From Oscarella lobularis (Eukaryota > Porifera > Homoscleromorpha > Homosclerophorida > Oscarellidae), in NCBI RefSeq assembly GCF_947507565.1, contig NC_089178.1:3534001-3598000 (forward strand): a stretch of 64,000 nt of DNA. Reading direction: 5' to 3'. Numbering within the stretch: position 1 is the first letter of the stretch; each line of letters starts with the position of its first letter. Position numbers and translations under genes: made by a program. Below the pieces are notes generated by a model. It made no database searches. It saw nothing but the letters and a program-made list of their open reading frames with translations, and was not told the DNA's origin. Shown here in pieces: positions 24,516 through 35,050 of this stretch.

Positions 24516-24531
24516 TTCCGTTGAGACGGAA
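24516..24531. promoter_or_regulatory. Inverted repeat TTCCGT-TGAG-ACGGAA upstream of spondin-N gene 1
   Basis: A perfect 6-bp inverted repeat with a 4-nt loop, 105 bp before the ATG at 24636. The identical element occurs at 26785-26800 before the second gene, within otherwise diverging upstream DNA that retains other matching stretches. It is a candidate operator or UTR hairpin. Confidence 0.35.
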
Positions 24532-24635
24532 CTAGCTGTGAATATGCTCACGACTCCCGGATGCGTGTCGGAAGTGTATGTGAAAGTAGGCCCAACAGAG
24601 ATCACCACCGCGTCCTTGACTCGGCGTGAGAGACA

Positions 24636-26576
24636 ATGTTCTCCACTGTTGTTGCACTTCTATCCGTATCGTTCGTTTTCCCGCCACTGGTGGACGCTGC
24701 CGCGTGTACGGCTCCCGGCTCTCCGACGTACCGAATCGTTTTCGAATCGCTCTGGAGTGCGACTCGTCATGGAGCCGTGAATCTTTATCCTTCCAACGCT
24801 CATTGGTCTCCTTTGGTCGTCGCTAGTCACAACGAAGACTACGTCATGTGGCGAGTGGGTACTGTCGCGAGTACAGGCTTAAAGAACGTCGCCGAAAGGG
24901 GCGCCACCACCGCTCTTCAAAACGAATTGAAAACGACTCGAAACGTACTTGATTTCGCCGTTGCTTCGTCGTCTATCAATGCCAACGAGATGAATCTTCG
25001 CTTTACGCTCGAATTTCAGGTCGACGCTAATCATTCGCTCGTTTCGGCGATCACGATGATGGCCCCGAGCCCCGATTGGTTCGTCGGCATACGGGATGTT
25101 GACTTATGCAACGGAAACGTGTGGAGGACGGCCGATTATTTGCGCGAAAATTTTCCTTATGACGCCGGCACAGACAGCGGGGCCACGTTCACAGCGAGTA
25201 ACGCCGCAACAACTCCTCCCGTTCCCATATTTCTTATCACGAACGAAACTGGCGACATTTTCGCAGGAAAAACATTTACAAATTTCGCCCAGACGACAGT
25301 CAGTTTGATTTCGTCAAATGGTTGCTGTGGTACTGCAACCTATGAGGTCACGTTTGAAGCAACGTGGTCGGCAGAAAGTCATCCAAAAGATTTTCCTCCT
25401 TTCAACGCCCATTGGTCAGGCGTCGTTGGTGGCAGTCACAATGGCAAGTACATCCTGTGGAGACCAGGACAACTAGCTAGTCCCGGAGTGAAGGCAGTAG
25501 CTGAGTTTGGATCGCAACGTACAGTGGAGCGAGAAATGCAGCAAGCTGGTGACAATGTTCTGCAAATTGTCAAATGGTTTGGCTTGGGTGCGGGGGCAGG
25601 TAAAAGAGAGGGTACGATCCAAGTGAATACGTGCCACCGGCTTGTGTCCCTTATCACTATGATAGCGCCCAGTCCAGATTGGTTTGTGGGCGTGCGTGAT
25701 CTAAATCTTTGTGATGGCACAAGCTGGTCCGATTCCGTTTCAGTTGATCTTTTCCCTTACGATGCCGGAACGGACAGTGGACTCAAATTTCAATCTCGAA
25801 ATAGCAGGACCGTTCCTCCCGAGCCAATTCATAGACTTACAGAGTCAAATCCTAATGATCCTCGGTCTTCATTTTACGGCTACGATCCCACTGTACCAAA
25901 AATGGGAACGTTCACATTCAAAAGACAATCTCTTACGGACACATCCAATTGCTGCTGCGCTCCAGGATCTCCAAACTATTTGATCAACTTCGAAGCGGCT
26001 TGGAGTCAATTTCGTCATCCTGACGCTTTCGTTAGTCGAGCTTATTGGTCGAAATTGGTCGGATGTAGTCACAGTTCCGAGTACACAATGTGGAATCCGG
26101 GTCAAATGGCAACAACAGGTGTCAAAAATGTCGCTGAAAAGGGAAGTCCTTCGACTCTATTCAAAGAATTTTCTGCCGCTAGCGATGCAATAAAGGATAC
26201 CATAAGAGGAAATAACATTAAAAGTGGAGTCGGTCAAGTCGTGCTGAGACTTTGCGTCAATGCGTCATATCCATTTTTGTCTGCTATTACGATGGCTGGA
26301 CCCAGTCCCGATTGGTTTACGGGAATCCACGACGTCAATGTTTGTCCTGAAGGCGATCGTTGGGAAGACGGTCCAATAGAAATTCCTGCTTGGCTCTACG
26401 ACGCGGGTACACGCGATGGGATGAGTCTCACGTCGCCTGGTAATGCAACAAATCCTCAGGAGCCAATATCTTTAGTCGGAATGTCAAAGTCATTTGGAAA
26501 ATTTGCCGTGCTACGAGCTGGAACTGAATCGGCTCGGTATCTAAAGACCTCAAGGGTACATCCCGTGTCTAAATAG
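24636..26576 (+). CDS. Secreted protein with three spondin-N domains
   Basis: Single-exon frame of 646 codons. Signal peptide MFSTVVALLSVSFVFPPLVDA, then three tandem F-spondin N-terminal (Spondin_N) domains of about 190 residues each: TYRIVFESLWSATRHG, TYEVTFEATWSAESHP and NYLINFEAAWSQFRHP. Each domain repeats the family landmarks: AHWS (YWS in the third), SHN or SHS, W-R/N-x-G, APSPDWF or GPSPDWF, and YDAGT. No thrombospondin repeats or reeler domain follow, unlike F-spondin. The C-terminus (KTSRVHPVSK) shows no GPI signal. Probably an extracellular matrix or cell-surface adhesion protein (inferred). Sister of the next gene by tandem duplication; the first domains are nearly identical. Confidence 0.88.
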   Translation: MFSTVVALLSVSFVFPPLVDAAACTAPGSPTYRIVFESLWSATRHGAVNLYPSNAHWSPLVVASHNEDYVMWRVGTVASTGLKNVAERGATTALQNELKTTRNVLDFAVASSSINANEMNLRFTLEFQVDANHSLVSAITMMAPSPDWFVGIRDVDLCNGNVWRTADYLRENFPYDAGTDSGATFTASNAATTPPVPIFLITNETGDIFAGKTFTNFAQTTVSLISSNGCCGTATYEVTFEATWSAESHPKDFPPFNAHWSGVVGGSHNGKYILWRPGQLASPGVKAVAEFGSQRTVEREMQQAGDNVLQIVKWFGLGAGAGKREGTIQVNTCHRLVSLITMIAPSPDWFVGVRDLNLCDGTSWSDSVSVDLFPYDAGTDSGLKFQSRNSRTVPPEPIHRLTESNPNDPRSSFYGYDPTVPKMGTFTFKRQSLTDTSNCCCAPGSPNYLINFEAAWSQFRHPDAFVSRAYWSKLVGCSHSSEYTMWNPGQMATTGVKNVAEKGSPSTLFKEFSAASDAIKDTIRGNNIKSGVGQVVLRLCVNASYPFLSAITMAGPSPDWFTGIHDVNVCPEGDRWEDGPIEIPAWLYDAGTRDGMSLTSPGNATNPQEPISLVGMSKSFGKFAVLRAGTESARYLKTSRVHPVSK

Positions 26577-26784
26577 ATAATATTGACGTTTATTCCATTT
26601 GTGGTCAGGTGAAGCAGCGTACCCTTGGTCGTTGCGTGAATATGGTGGAGAAGCACGCGATGGATGGCAGCAAAAAACGAAGATCAGCCGCGTATGATTA
26701 TTTCGATTTTGAAGGATTAAAAGAAGCGATTTGCCAGGCCAATGGCAAAAAGTGAACTCCCCCTTCCTGTTCTGTCTGTGTGGC

Positions 26785-26800
26785 TTCCGTTGAGACGGAA
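26785..26800. promoter_or_regulatory. Inverted repeat TTCCGT-TGAG-ACGGAA upstream of spondin-N gene 2
   Basis: Exact copy of the element at 24516-24531, again about 100 bp before the ATG (26902). Confidence 0.35.
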
Positions 26801-26901
26801 CTTGGCGTGAATATATGTTCGCGACTCCCGTATGCGTGTCGGAGGTAACGTATATACGGCTCTGGTGTAACTCAAGTAGGCCAACGCCCAAAGTCGTGAG
26901 A

Positions 26902-28344
26902 ATGTTCCCCGCTTTTGTTGCGCTTCTTCTATCCGTATCGTTCGCTTCCCCGCCACTGGTGGACGCTGCCGCGTGTACGGCTCCCGGCTCTCCGACGTAC
27001 CGAATCGTTTTCGAATCGCTCTGGAGTGCGACTCGTCATGGAGCCGTGAACCTTTATCCATCCCGCGCCCATTGGTCTCCTTTGGTCGTCGCTAGTCACA
27101 ACGAAGACTACGTCATGTGGCGAGTGGGTAACGTCGCGAGTGCAGGCGTAAAGGACGTCGCCGAAAGTGGCGACACCACCGCTCTTCAAAACGAATTGAA
27201 ATCGACTGGAAACGTACTTGATTTCGCCGTTGCTCCGTCGTCTATCAATGCCAACGAGATGAATCGTACATTTACGCTCGAATTTCAGGTCGACGCTAAT
27301 CATTCGCTCGTTTCGGCGATCACCATGATGGCCCCGAGCCCCGATTGGTTCGTCGGCATACGGGATGTTGACCTATGCAACGGAAGCGTGTGGAGGACGG
27401 CCGATTATTTGCGCGAAAATTTTCCTTATGACGCCGGCACAGACAGCGGGGCCACGTTCACAGCGAGTGACAACGCAACAACTCCTCCCGTTTCCATATT
27501 TCTTATCACGAACGAAACCGTCTTTGCAGGAAAAACATTTACAAATTTCGCCCAGACGACAGTCAGTTTGATTTCGTCGACAACGGAGACTCCGTCAACG
27601 ACAAATCCTCCTCTGACGACGGCTGTTCCATCGACGGAAGCTCCATCGACGGAAGCTCCTTCGACGTTGGGTTCTTCTGTCGTTTACAATGTCGTCTTTG
27701 AGTCGATGTGGAGCGAAAGTCGTCATCCTCAACTCTTTCCTAGTAATGCTCATTGGTCGCCGTTGGTTGTTGCCAGTCACAACAGCAGCTATTACTTGTG
27801 GCGAACCGGCGAGTTGGCCTCACAAGGCGTCAAAGCCGTCGCCGAACGTGGGCAAACGACGGTTATCAGAGGAGAGTTGGAAAGGGCAAAGAGAGAAGGC
27901 ACAGTTTATGATATTGCCATAGCAAGTAGTGACATTGACGCTGGCGAGAAGTTCAGTCTTAACATTATGGTAGACGAAGAGCATCCTCTCATTTCCGTTA
28001 TATCTATGATGGCTCCCAGTCCCGACTGGTTCATCGGCGTTCGAGACGTGAATATGTATGGAAATAATGGATGGGTTAAAACGCTTTCTCGTGAAAACCC
28101 TCCGTATGACGCGGGTACAGACAGTGGTTTTAATTTTAAATCCGACAACCAAGCAACCAGCCCTCCTGTGCCGATATTTCTCATCACTAGCAACACCGGT
28201 GGGGATGTTTTCGCAGGAAAAACCTTTCCAAACTTCGGTACAACAACAATTACCCTTGGAGCTGGCAGTTCAGCGTCTTCTCTCGCTTTTGAAGCGGTGA
28301 CGACACTTCTCTTGTTGCTGATCACCGGTCTGTTTCTGTCGTGA
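26902..28344 (+). CDS. Secreted, probably GPI-anchored protein with two spondin-N domains
   Basis: Single-exon frame. The ATG at 26902 is preferred because it gives a clean signal peptide (MFPAFVALLLSVSFASPPLV). Two Spondin_N domains follow (TYRIVFESLWSATRHG and VYNVVFESMWSESRHP), each with APSPDWF and YDAGTDSG. A Thr/Pro/Ser linker of EAPST repeats lies between them (about 27,585-27,665). The C-terminus has a small-residue stretch (GAGSSASS) followed by a hydrophobic tail (TTLLLLLITGLFLS) typical of a GPI-attachment signal. Domain 1 is nearly identical to domain 1 of the upstream neighbour, showing recent duplication; the number of domains and the anchoring differ. Confidence 0.88.
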   Translation: MFPAFVALLLSVSFASPPLVDAAACTAPGSPTYRIVFESLWSATRHGAVNLYPSRAHWSPLVVASHNEDYVMWRVGNVASAGVKDVAESGDTTALQNELKSTGNVLDFAVAPSSINANEMNRTFTLEFQVDANHSLVSAITMMAPSPDWFVGIRDVDLCNGSVWRTADYLRENFPYDAGTDSGATFTASDNATTPPVSIFLITNETVFAGKTFTNFAQTTVSLISSTTETPSTTNPPLTTAVPSTEAPSTEAPSTLGSSVVYNVVFESMWSESRHPQLFPSNAHWSPLVVASHNSSYYLWRTGELASQGVKAVAERGQTTVIRGELERAKREGTVYDIAIASSDIDAGEKFSLNIMVDEEHPLISVISMMAPSPDWFIGVRDVNMYGNNGWVKTLSRENPPYDAGTDSGFNFKSDNQATSPPVPIFLITSNTGGDVFAGKTFPNFGTTTITLGAGSSASSLAFEAVTTLLLLLITGLFLS

Positions 28345-28434
28345 ACGAACGAACTTGTGTGCACGAATGAATTGGTGTTTTGATTGTTATTGAATGTGTT
28401 GTCTGTGTGATTCTAAAAAATAATGATGTTGAGT

Positions 28435-29660
28435 TCAGTCCTGCTTCAAAATGATTGAAAGGATTTTCTGCGATATAGACGTAAGATGATGATGATCATC
28501 ATCATCATGCGTATTCATACCTGAGTTAGCTCATAGCCAGGGTCTCTCAGATTCTCAGCGAGGTTGAAATGATCGACTTGAGGCACTTCTATTTCTTCGC
28601 AGTGAGCAACTCCAGTTTTTTGCAACGCCTGTGACAATTTAAATTCACAAATAAACGCAGTTGGAATATTCATGCTCATTCCTTAGCGTATGCAGCCTTC
28701 TGTTCCTTAAAAGCGGGCGACTCATGCTCCCCAACAATGACTATGGCCTTGCATGTTGGGGGGAACTTGGACGCGTACTTTAGAGGGCTGCACTCTACGG
28801 CGGTTTGCCTGAGAGAGAAAGAAAGGTTCGCTATCGAAAATGGACTGAGAGATGACGGACTCATTCATCTTCAAAAGATCATTGTTATCTGTGCTTAGTA
28901 GCGGGACAACGTCGAAAACTCCGCTGACAAGGAAAACACCTAAATTTGGCTTGCGTTTGAGGAGAGGGGCTAAAGAGTCTAACTAAACGCTTTCCTTCCA
29001 CTGGGCCCACTGCGTCGCCAGAGCAAACAACCATGGCAGCTAAGTGAGCGCCCGCTGAATGACCGCAAAGAAATATGCTGAAGGAAAAAGAAGGCCAACT
29101 ATATAAATCTTCAGATCTAAATAACCGTGATTTGGGGAATTTCTTTTGAATGGCTTTGACTCCCAGACGAGCACTTTCAATGATATCAGGCAACGAAGAA
29201 TCTGGGAGATCAAATGAAAGAGAATGTCACAACTGCTGAAATAAAGTACCGGGAGCAAGGGGATATCCAAAACCCACAACAATGCAACCAGCCCCCGTGA
29301 AAGTCTCCGCCATAAAACCGCCGTTGTCTTTACTATTAAATAAATAAATAAATAAATAAAGTGATAGAGTAGTAAGATCACTAGCCATTCTCACCTGATC
29401 TCCTGTATCTGCCAGTAACCTCCGTGGATATAAACGAAGACAGGTGCGTCTTCTTGCAACGAACCTCGCATTGAACAGGGACCGTGGACAAAAGCGTAGG
29501 GACAGATGGTCATGTTTGTTACCTTTCGGATAATAGACGTCGTACTTTTGCCGAGCTCCTTCCCCGTAAGGAACGTCGAGTTCGCACCTGCACGATTGTC
29601 TGGCCGAGAGGGTTCCTGGAGGAGGGAAAAGAACGACTTCTAGAAGACTCGGGAGAAAGG
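28435..29660 (-). CDS. AFMID: Kynurenine formamidase (arylformamidase)
   Basis: Alpha/beta hydrolase of tryptophan catabolism, converting N-formylkynurenine to kynurenine. Readable exons contain LDVPYGEGARQKYDVYYPKG, the oxyanion motif HGGYW (about 29,400-29,440), LCGHSAGAHLAAM with the Ser nucleophile (about 29,010-29,070), IVGEHESPAFKEQ and VDHFNLAENL with the catalytic His; the last exon ends SIILKQD, stop 28437-28435. The residue aligned with the family's acid (DSPEF in vertebrates) is Glu here. The N-terminus is unclear: the open frame before LDVPYGEG runs into the MCCC2 3' end, so the usual N-terminal segment is missing or differs. Upper boundary approximate. Exons are separated by introns of about 50-100 bp. 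Confidence 0.85.
28486..28505. repeat. (ATG)n/(CAT)n perfect palindrome
   Basis: A 20-bp self-complementary tract inside the last AFMID intron. It could form a hairpin but is most simply a microsatellite with a central flip. Confidence 0.6.
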
Positions 29661-29692
29661 AAATGCATTTTTTGATCAAGTGAGCGACTAGA

Positions 29693-31402
29693 CTACATTC
29701 TAAAGACGCCAAATTGCGTCTCGGGAATGGGAGCATTCATGGCAGCGCTAAGACTGAGTCCGAGCACCGTTCGAGTGTCAGCGGGATCGATAACGCCGTC
29801 GTCCCAAAGACGAGCGGTCGAATAATAGGGACTGCCTTCGACGTCATATTTCTTCAAGAGTGGAGCGCGAATCGCTTCCTTTTCCTCCTCCGTCATCGTC
29901 TCGCCTTTGCGACGTTTCTGCTGCTCTTGCAACATTGTCATGACGGTCGCCGCCTGTTCGCCGCCCATTACGGAAATGCGCGCATTGGGCCACATGTAGA
30001 GAAAGCGAGGCCCGTACGCGCGACCGCACATACCGTAATTTCCCGCGCCGAAACTCCCGCCAATAATGACGGTCATTTTGGGGACTTTAGCGCACGCGAC
30101 GGCCGTCACAAGCTTCGCACCGTGCTTCGCAATGCCGCTCGCTTCCGCCTGACGACCGACCATGAAACCGGTAATATTCTGAAGAAAGATAAGAGGAATT
30201 CGACGCTGACAACAGAGCTCGATGAAATGAGCGCCCTTGATGGCCGACTCGGAGAAGAGAACCCCATTATTGCCTAAGATACCGACCGGATAGCCGTGAA
30301 GACGAGCAAAGCCGCACACCAACGTCTTGTTATAGAGCGGTTTGAACTCGTCGAATTGACTCGCGTCGACGAGACGCGCAATCACTTGCCGAACGTCGTA
30401 CGTGCTACGAAACGACGTCGGAACGATGCCGTAGAGTTCGTCGGCGGCGTAGAGCGGATCCACGACGGAATCCGTCACCGTGACGGGAACGCGTTTCTCG
30501 CGATTCAAATTCGCGACGACGCGTCGAGCGAGATAGAGGGCGTGGCGATCGTCCAGAGCGTAATGATCCGTGACGCCGGATTCGCGACAATGCAAGTCGG
30601 CGCCGCCTAGATCATCAGCACTCACCTCTTCGCCGGTCGCCGCTTTGACGAGCGGAGGTCCGCCGAGAAAGATAGTGCCTTGATTTTTAACGATTATTGA
30701 TTCGTCGGCCATTGCCGGCATGTAAGCGCCGCCAGCTGTGCAGGAACCCATGACGACGGCAATTTGGGGTATTCCTCGACTTGACATTGTTGCTTGGTTG
30801 TAGAATATTTGACCAAAGTGTTCTCGGTCTGGGAAGACGTTGTCTTGACGTGGGAGATTGGCGCCGCCCGAATCCACGAGATACACGCACGGGAGATTGT
30901 TTTCCATGGCGATTTCTTGAGCCCGTATGTGTTTTTTGACGGTGATTGGATAGTAGGTTCCCGCGCGAACGGTCGCGTCGTTGGCAACGATCACGCATTC
31001 GGTGCGTGAAACGCGACCGATTCCAGTCACTATGCCGGCCGACGGGACATCTTCGTCGCCATAGAGCTTGTATGCGGCCAATTGAGAGAGTTCCAAGAAA
31101 GGAGAGCCCGGATCGAGAAGGAGTCCGATTCGATCGCGAACTACGAGTTTTCCTCGCGATGTGTGCCGCTTGATGTGCTTTTCGCCGCCGCCTCTATGTA
31201 CGATGCGCATTTTTTCGTGTAGGTCGTCGACGAGAGCGCGCATATTGGCGTAGTTTTCTTGATAGCGTTTCGAGCGCGTGTCGGCGGGGCCCCCGATTGT
31301 CGACGGGCTTGCCTCGACGTGGAACGGTGCTCGTCTCGTTTTAGCGCTCGCGCTGCCGCAGAAACGCGAAGCGGATAACGCGTAGAATCGTCGCATTCTC
31401 AA
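29693..31402 (-). CDS. MCCC2: Methylcrotonoyl-CoA carboxylase beta subunit, mitochondrial
   Basis: Single-exon frame of 569 codons, close to the usual length. It carries the carboxyltransferase beta subunit of leucine degradation. The N-terminus is Arg/Ser/Ala-rich ([20 protein letters not shown]), consistent with a mitochondrial presequence. Family segments include [91 protein letters not shown] and [20 protein letters not shown]. No intron is seen, unusual beside its intron-rich neighbours. The second Met, two codons in, is an equally good start. Confidence 0.96.
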   Translation of the reverse strand: MRMRRFYALSASRFCGSASAKTRRAPFHVEASPSTIGGPADTRSKRYQENYANMRALVDDLHEKMRIVHRGGGEKHIKRHTSRGKLVVRDRIGLLLDPGSPFLELSQLAAYKLYGDEDVPSAGIVTGIGRVSRTECVIVANDATVRAGTYYPITVKKHIRAQEIAMENNLPCVYLVDSGGANLPRQDNVFPDREHFGQIFYNQATMSSRGIPQIAVVMGSCTAGGAYMPAMADESIIVKNQGTIFLGGPPLVKAATGEEVSADDLGGADLHCRESGVTDHYALDDRHALYLARRVVANLNREKRVPVTVTDSVVDPLYAADELYGIVPTSFRSTYDVRQVIARLVDASQFDEFKPLYNKTLVCGFARLHGYPVGILGNNGVLFSESAIKGAHFIELCCQRRIPLIFLQNITGFMVGRQAEASGIAKHGAKLVTAVACAKVPKMTVIIGGSFGAGNYGMCGRAYGPRFLYMWPNARISVMGGEQAATVMTMLQEQQKRRKGETMTEEEKEAIRAPLLKKYDVEGSPYYSTARLWDDGVIDPADTRTVLGLSLSAAMNAPIPETQFGVFRM

Positions 31403-31832
31403 AGTTGCACGATGACTTATGTTGCTTGCACGATGTTCTACTAGTTGTTGATATGAACTAACGTAGGGCTGCTACACCACGCCCCCTCCGTTTCTCGTTG
31501 TTGTGCACTGTCTTCGCTCGTTCTTACTCACCTTCTTTCGAATCCTTGACGTGCGATTTGACGACTTCCTCTTCAGACATTCTTTTGTTCCAATGGCTAG
31601 GCGAATATTGCTCTTGAAGCTCCTAGAGTTTACGGGCGATCTTTGAGACGCGTACACGCACACACAAAATAACACCAACTTGATTCATGATTCAGTATCG
31701 CACGACGGGCCCGACGTAGAAGAGAATCGACAAATCGCGCGCGCTACGGTCTGACAAAACACAAAAGAACAAAAGAACAAAAAATCATTATTCTCGACAA
31801 TCTTGAATGCAATTTTTTAACACAATTGTTTT
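31403..31832. other. Gap between MCCC2 and PFDN6
   Basis: No complete gene. On the minus strand a short frame at 31580-31532 (MSEEEVVKSHVKDSKE) ends exactly at a consensus donor (GTGAGT). It might be a 5' exon of an alternative MCCC2 transcript or of a tiny gene. The nearest downstream acceptors do not join it in frame with MCCC2, so it is only a suggestion. The rest is A/T-rich with C/A runs and likely holds the MCCC2 promoter and PFDN6 3' UTR. Confidence 0.35.
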
Positions 31833-32348
31833 CTAAGATCTCTGCTGCTTTCTCTGATGCGCTTGCTGAGCCACGTGACATTGAGATTGCAGCTTCATCA
31901 CTTTTTCTCTATTAGAATGAAGTCTCTTGTCAACATCTTTGATCGTCTTTTCGACGCGTTCACTGTAAGGAAAAAATTTTTTAATATTTTTAAAAGGAGA
32001 CTTTTTAGTCTATCTCTATCTGACATTTCTCCTCCGATGTATTCGAGTCGTTTTAGGACGGTTGCCTTCGCTTCGGCCAGTTCTTGCTTTATCAGTGCCG
32101 GACCGACGAGCTTGTATACGTTCGTGCCGTCTTCGAGATAGTCGAGCTCTTCTTTGACGATTTCGCTTTCTTTTTTCTGCGTTTCGAGTTGCTGGCGTGA
32201 AGAGACGACTTTTTGGAGCTCTAGAGCGCTCAATGGAAACTCCTACAGGAACGACGCGGAGACGCATACCTCTCTGAATCTTTTTGAACTTGTCCAGTTG
32301 CTCTTGGAGCTCTTTTTCCAGCTCTTTTAGGTGATGCTTGCCGGCCAT
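31833..32348 (-). CDS. PFDN6: Prefoldin subunit 6
   Basis: Beta-type prefoldin subunit, part of the cytosolic hexamer that hands unfolded actin and tubulin to CCT. Exons 32348-32270, 32220-32025 and 31962-31833. Translation starts MAGKHHLKELEKELQEQLDK; helix 1 continues IQRELQKVVSSRQQLETQ, then ESEIVKEELDYL, the beta-hairpin segment NVYKLVGPALIKQEL, and a second helix ending QAHQRKQQRS. The first intron is 49 nt; its acceptor is the CTCTAG at 32,221-32,226, the one that restores the frame and aligns gaplessly to family members. The upstream open frames in this interval come from reading through that intron. TGACGTCA at 32467-32474 is upstream. Confidence 0.92.
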
Positions 32349-33000
32349 ATTTTTCACGAGCTAGCGCACGTTAGAACGAGTTGCTGATGAGCTGCCGAGA
32401 CAAATGGCGGTGTGGTTTTCAGGGAGAATTCAGTTTGCAAAGTTGTGGCTTGCTAAAGGATCCGAATGACGTCAGCAGAGACGTTTCTTATGGTCACATG
32501 CAGTCGGGATGACGTTTTTCTTTTCTGCTTTGTTCTCTAAAAGTGCCAGTGCTATCCGCGGGGCCGACCATCATTCACCTACACTGACTCGCTCTGAATC
32601 ACCCAATGCAGCTCAAAGTGATTTTCTCTTTACGAACAGGTACGTGGCTAGTGGCTTGAGTCATATTATAGGTAGACTGCAGTGCGACTTAAATTAAATT
32701 CCATTCAGTTTTCAGGCCCCTTTCTTTCTAAACTTTTGAACTATAATTTGAGCTATTGTCTAAGTCACCGCCGCCCGGCAGTGGTCACAGCGCCTTTGTT
32801 TCATATACTGACTGAGTCTCGGGCTATGCGCTCATTTCAGTAGCAGTCCCATGTTGATTTCCCGGTCCTACTCTCTCAAAACCTTGACCTAAGCATCTTC
32901 TGTAGCTCGCAGTCCCTGCCCCGTTTCTTCGTCATCCCCCCCTCCGCGTTTCCATTTGCGTTTATTTACCAAGACTCGGTGAGTGAGTCTTATCATGTTT
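32349..33000. other. Intergenic region between divergent PFDN6 and RTK-H
   Basis: About 650 bp without a supported gene; presumably holds the PFDN6 promoter and the 5' exon and promoter of RTK-H. No convincing signal-peptide exon was found, though one is expected because the RTK-H frame has no ATG at its beginning. Confidence 0.4.
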
Positions 33001-33001
33001 A

Positions 33002-34956
33002 GTATATGTTTTGTCTGCTGTCTGCCATCTGGCTCAAGTTCGTCAACTACCTGAGGGTCCGACTGATAAGCAGGAGGAGGAATTCGTCACGCCGTCCAAT
33101 TCCATTGGACTTGTGCCTGTCGCAACGTGCGAAGAGCCTCCAAAAGACCAAGACTTTAACGTGATTGGATCATGTGAATTCTACGCGGCCGGCGATCTTT
33201 GCGCGCCGTATCGTACAAACCAGACGGTATACGTTGACGGCAGAAAACAATACTATGGTCAAACGTGCTTGATGAATAATTTACGAAATGTACTCAATCT
33301 TCTTTCGAAGCAGACGTCTCCAGAAATCGAAGCCTTATCAAATGACGATTTGAGCGAATGCCTTCAAGTGCAGCTGCAAGGGATCTGTCATTATTTCTTC
33401 CCCGACTGTAGCGGAACGTCGTCGTGGAAGAGAATGTGTCGAGAGAGTTGCAAAGACACCTTTGGAAAGGGACACGTCTGCTCTGATCTATTTAGTCATA
33501 CCAAAAGTGCCTTGATAGCGCTTCTCCATGACAAGACTGTATTTGCCTTGCACATCAACTCAGAAGATTTCTCTTGCACGAACCTGCCGTCGAAATCTCA
33601 AGGCGACTGTTTTGATTTTGAAGGTATTGTTTTTCCCGTCCAAAATTTAATAATCTGTTATGAATTTCAGTTCCACGTGAATTACGTTTGGGATCCAATC
33701 ATCTCGTGCTTATTCTTTGTGTGATTCTCCCCGCGATTGCCGTCATTGGTATCGTTATTGGACTTATAATCGCATTTAGGAGAAGACGAGCTTCCGCCAC
33801 AGAAATGCAAAACGATTCATTTAACAACAGATCGTACGGTGCACCTCCCTTTGTCGACGTTTCAGTTCGTAGTCGAATAAGTAATATCCTATCATCGTCG
33901 TCATGCACCGTTTCCGAAAGGTCCATGATCATTGATCCGTCGTATTCGATTGATGATTTTCCTGAGGTATCCTTGGACACGATAGGATACGTTCGAGACT
34001 TGGGAGAAGGAGAGTTTGGAAAAGTGAGACGTTAGAGCTATATTGATAGTCTTCTTCTAATATCACGGGGCTTAGGTGTTCTTGGGCACTTTGAATTGTC
34101 GTTCCAACGAATCGGAACCGCTTCTCGTCGCTGTGAAGACATTGAAGTCGAATAATGATGATGACGATGACGAAAAGGCGGAGAAGAATTTTTTCGCCGA
34201 GTTGGAGATCGTGACTCAGTTGCGTCACGAGAACATTGTTTGTCTTCTAGCCAAGTGGCTCACCGACGCACCGCGCTGCATGATCTTTGAATTCATGTGC
34301 TACGGCGACCTCAATCAAGTGCTCAGGTCAGCTGACATTGGCGACGAACAGTGTCTCTACGCAATAGATGTGGACGAAGAGACGGAAGCTGAGAGGAAGC
34401 ACGTCGTTACTGTAGCCGATCTTATTTCGGCGGTGAGTCAGGTGTGCTGTGGTCTCCGGTATTTAGCCAGTAGACGATTTGTTCATCGCGATCTTGCCAC
34501 TCGTAATTGCTTAGTGGGCAAGGAATTGTCTGTCAAAATTTCGGATTTCGGATTGACGAGAGATATTTATTCTAGAGACTATTACAGGTAGGATGCAGTC
34601 AGAGACTTTGACATTTCTTAGTGTCTTTCTTTTGTGACAGAGCCAAAGGCTTCACTCCGCTTCCAATTCGTTGGATGGCTCCTGAGAGTATTATGTATGG
34701 AAAGTATGTCGTTGCTTCGGACGTGTGGAGCTTCGGTGTACTGATGTGGGAAGTGTTTACGCTGGGAAAACAGCCCTATTATGGTATGTCGAATGAGGAA
34801 GTCGTCATTCATGTAGCAAAAGCAGGCGTTCTTCCTTCCGCTGATCAATTCTGTCCCGATTCAGTCTCGAATTTGATGAAGACCTGCTGGATGTTTGAGC
34901 CAAAGGATCGACCATCCGCTGATCAACTTCTTGACACTATCCAGCAACTGCCTTAG
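33002..34956 (+). CDS. RTK-H: single-Fz receptor tyrosine kinase, TRK/ROR/MuSK-like
   Basis: The first recognised exon (to 33623) begins with a hydrophobic run ([14 protein letters not shown]) lacking an in-frame ATG, so a short upstream exon is likely. It then encodes one Fz CRD ([14 protein letters not shown] to [14 protein letters not shown]). Exon 33671-34023 carries the TM ([20 protein letters not shown]), RRRR stop-transfer, juxtamembrane and LGEGEFGK; exon 34076-34587 carries [23 protein letters not shown] and [16 protein letters not shown]; exon 34641-34956 carries [12 protein letters not shown] and [12 protein letters not shown] run of Asp follows the VAVK strand (NNDDDDDEK), an odd loop. 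All catalytic residues are present. The kinase is most like RTK-G and RTK-I; FN2 and the second CRD are absent. Confidence 0.85.
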
Positions 34957-35050
34957 TTACTTTTCGTCTCTGCATATGCATGCGCTGACTTTCTTTTCTC
35001 TTAACGTGCGTTAGCTTGACTTCTTTTGCCCCATCGTGCTCTGTTTTGCC

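Noticed and set aside
29714-30610. Plus-strand ORFs of 187 and 104 codons inside MCCC2
   Set aside because: Antisense to a fully conserved 569-codon enzyme; no domain in the plus-strand translations.
32016-32357. 113-codon minus ORF beginning like PFDN6
   Set aside because: It reads through the 49-nt first intron and leaves the prefoldin frame. The spliced model aligns without gaps.
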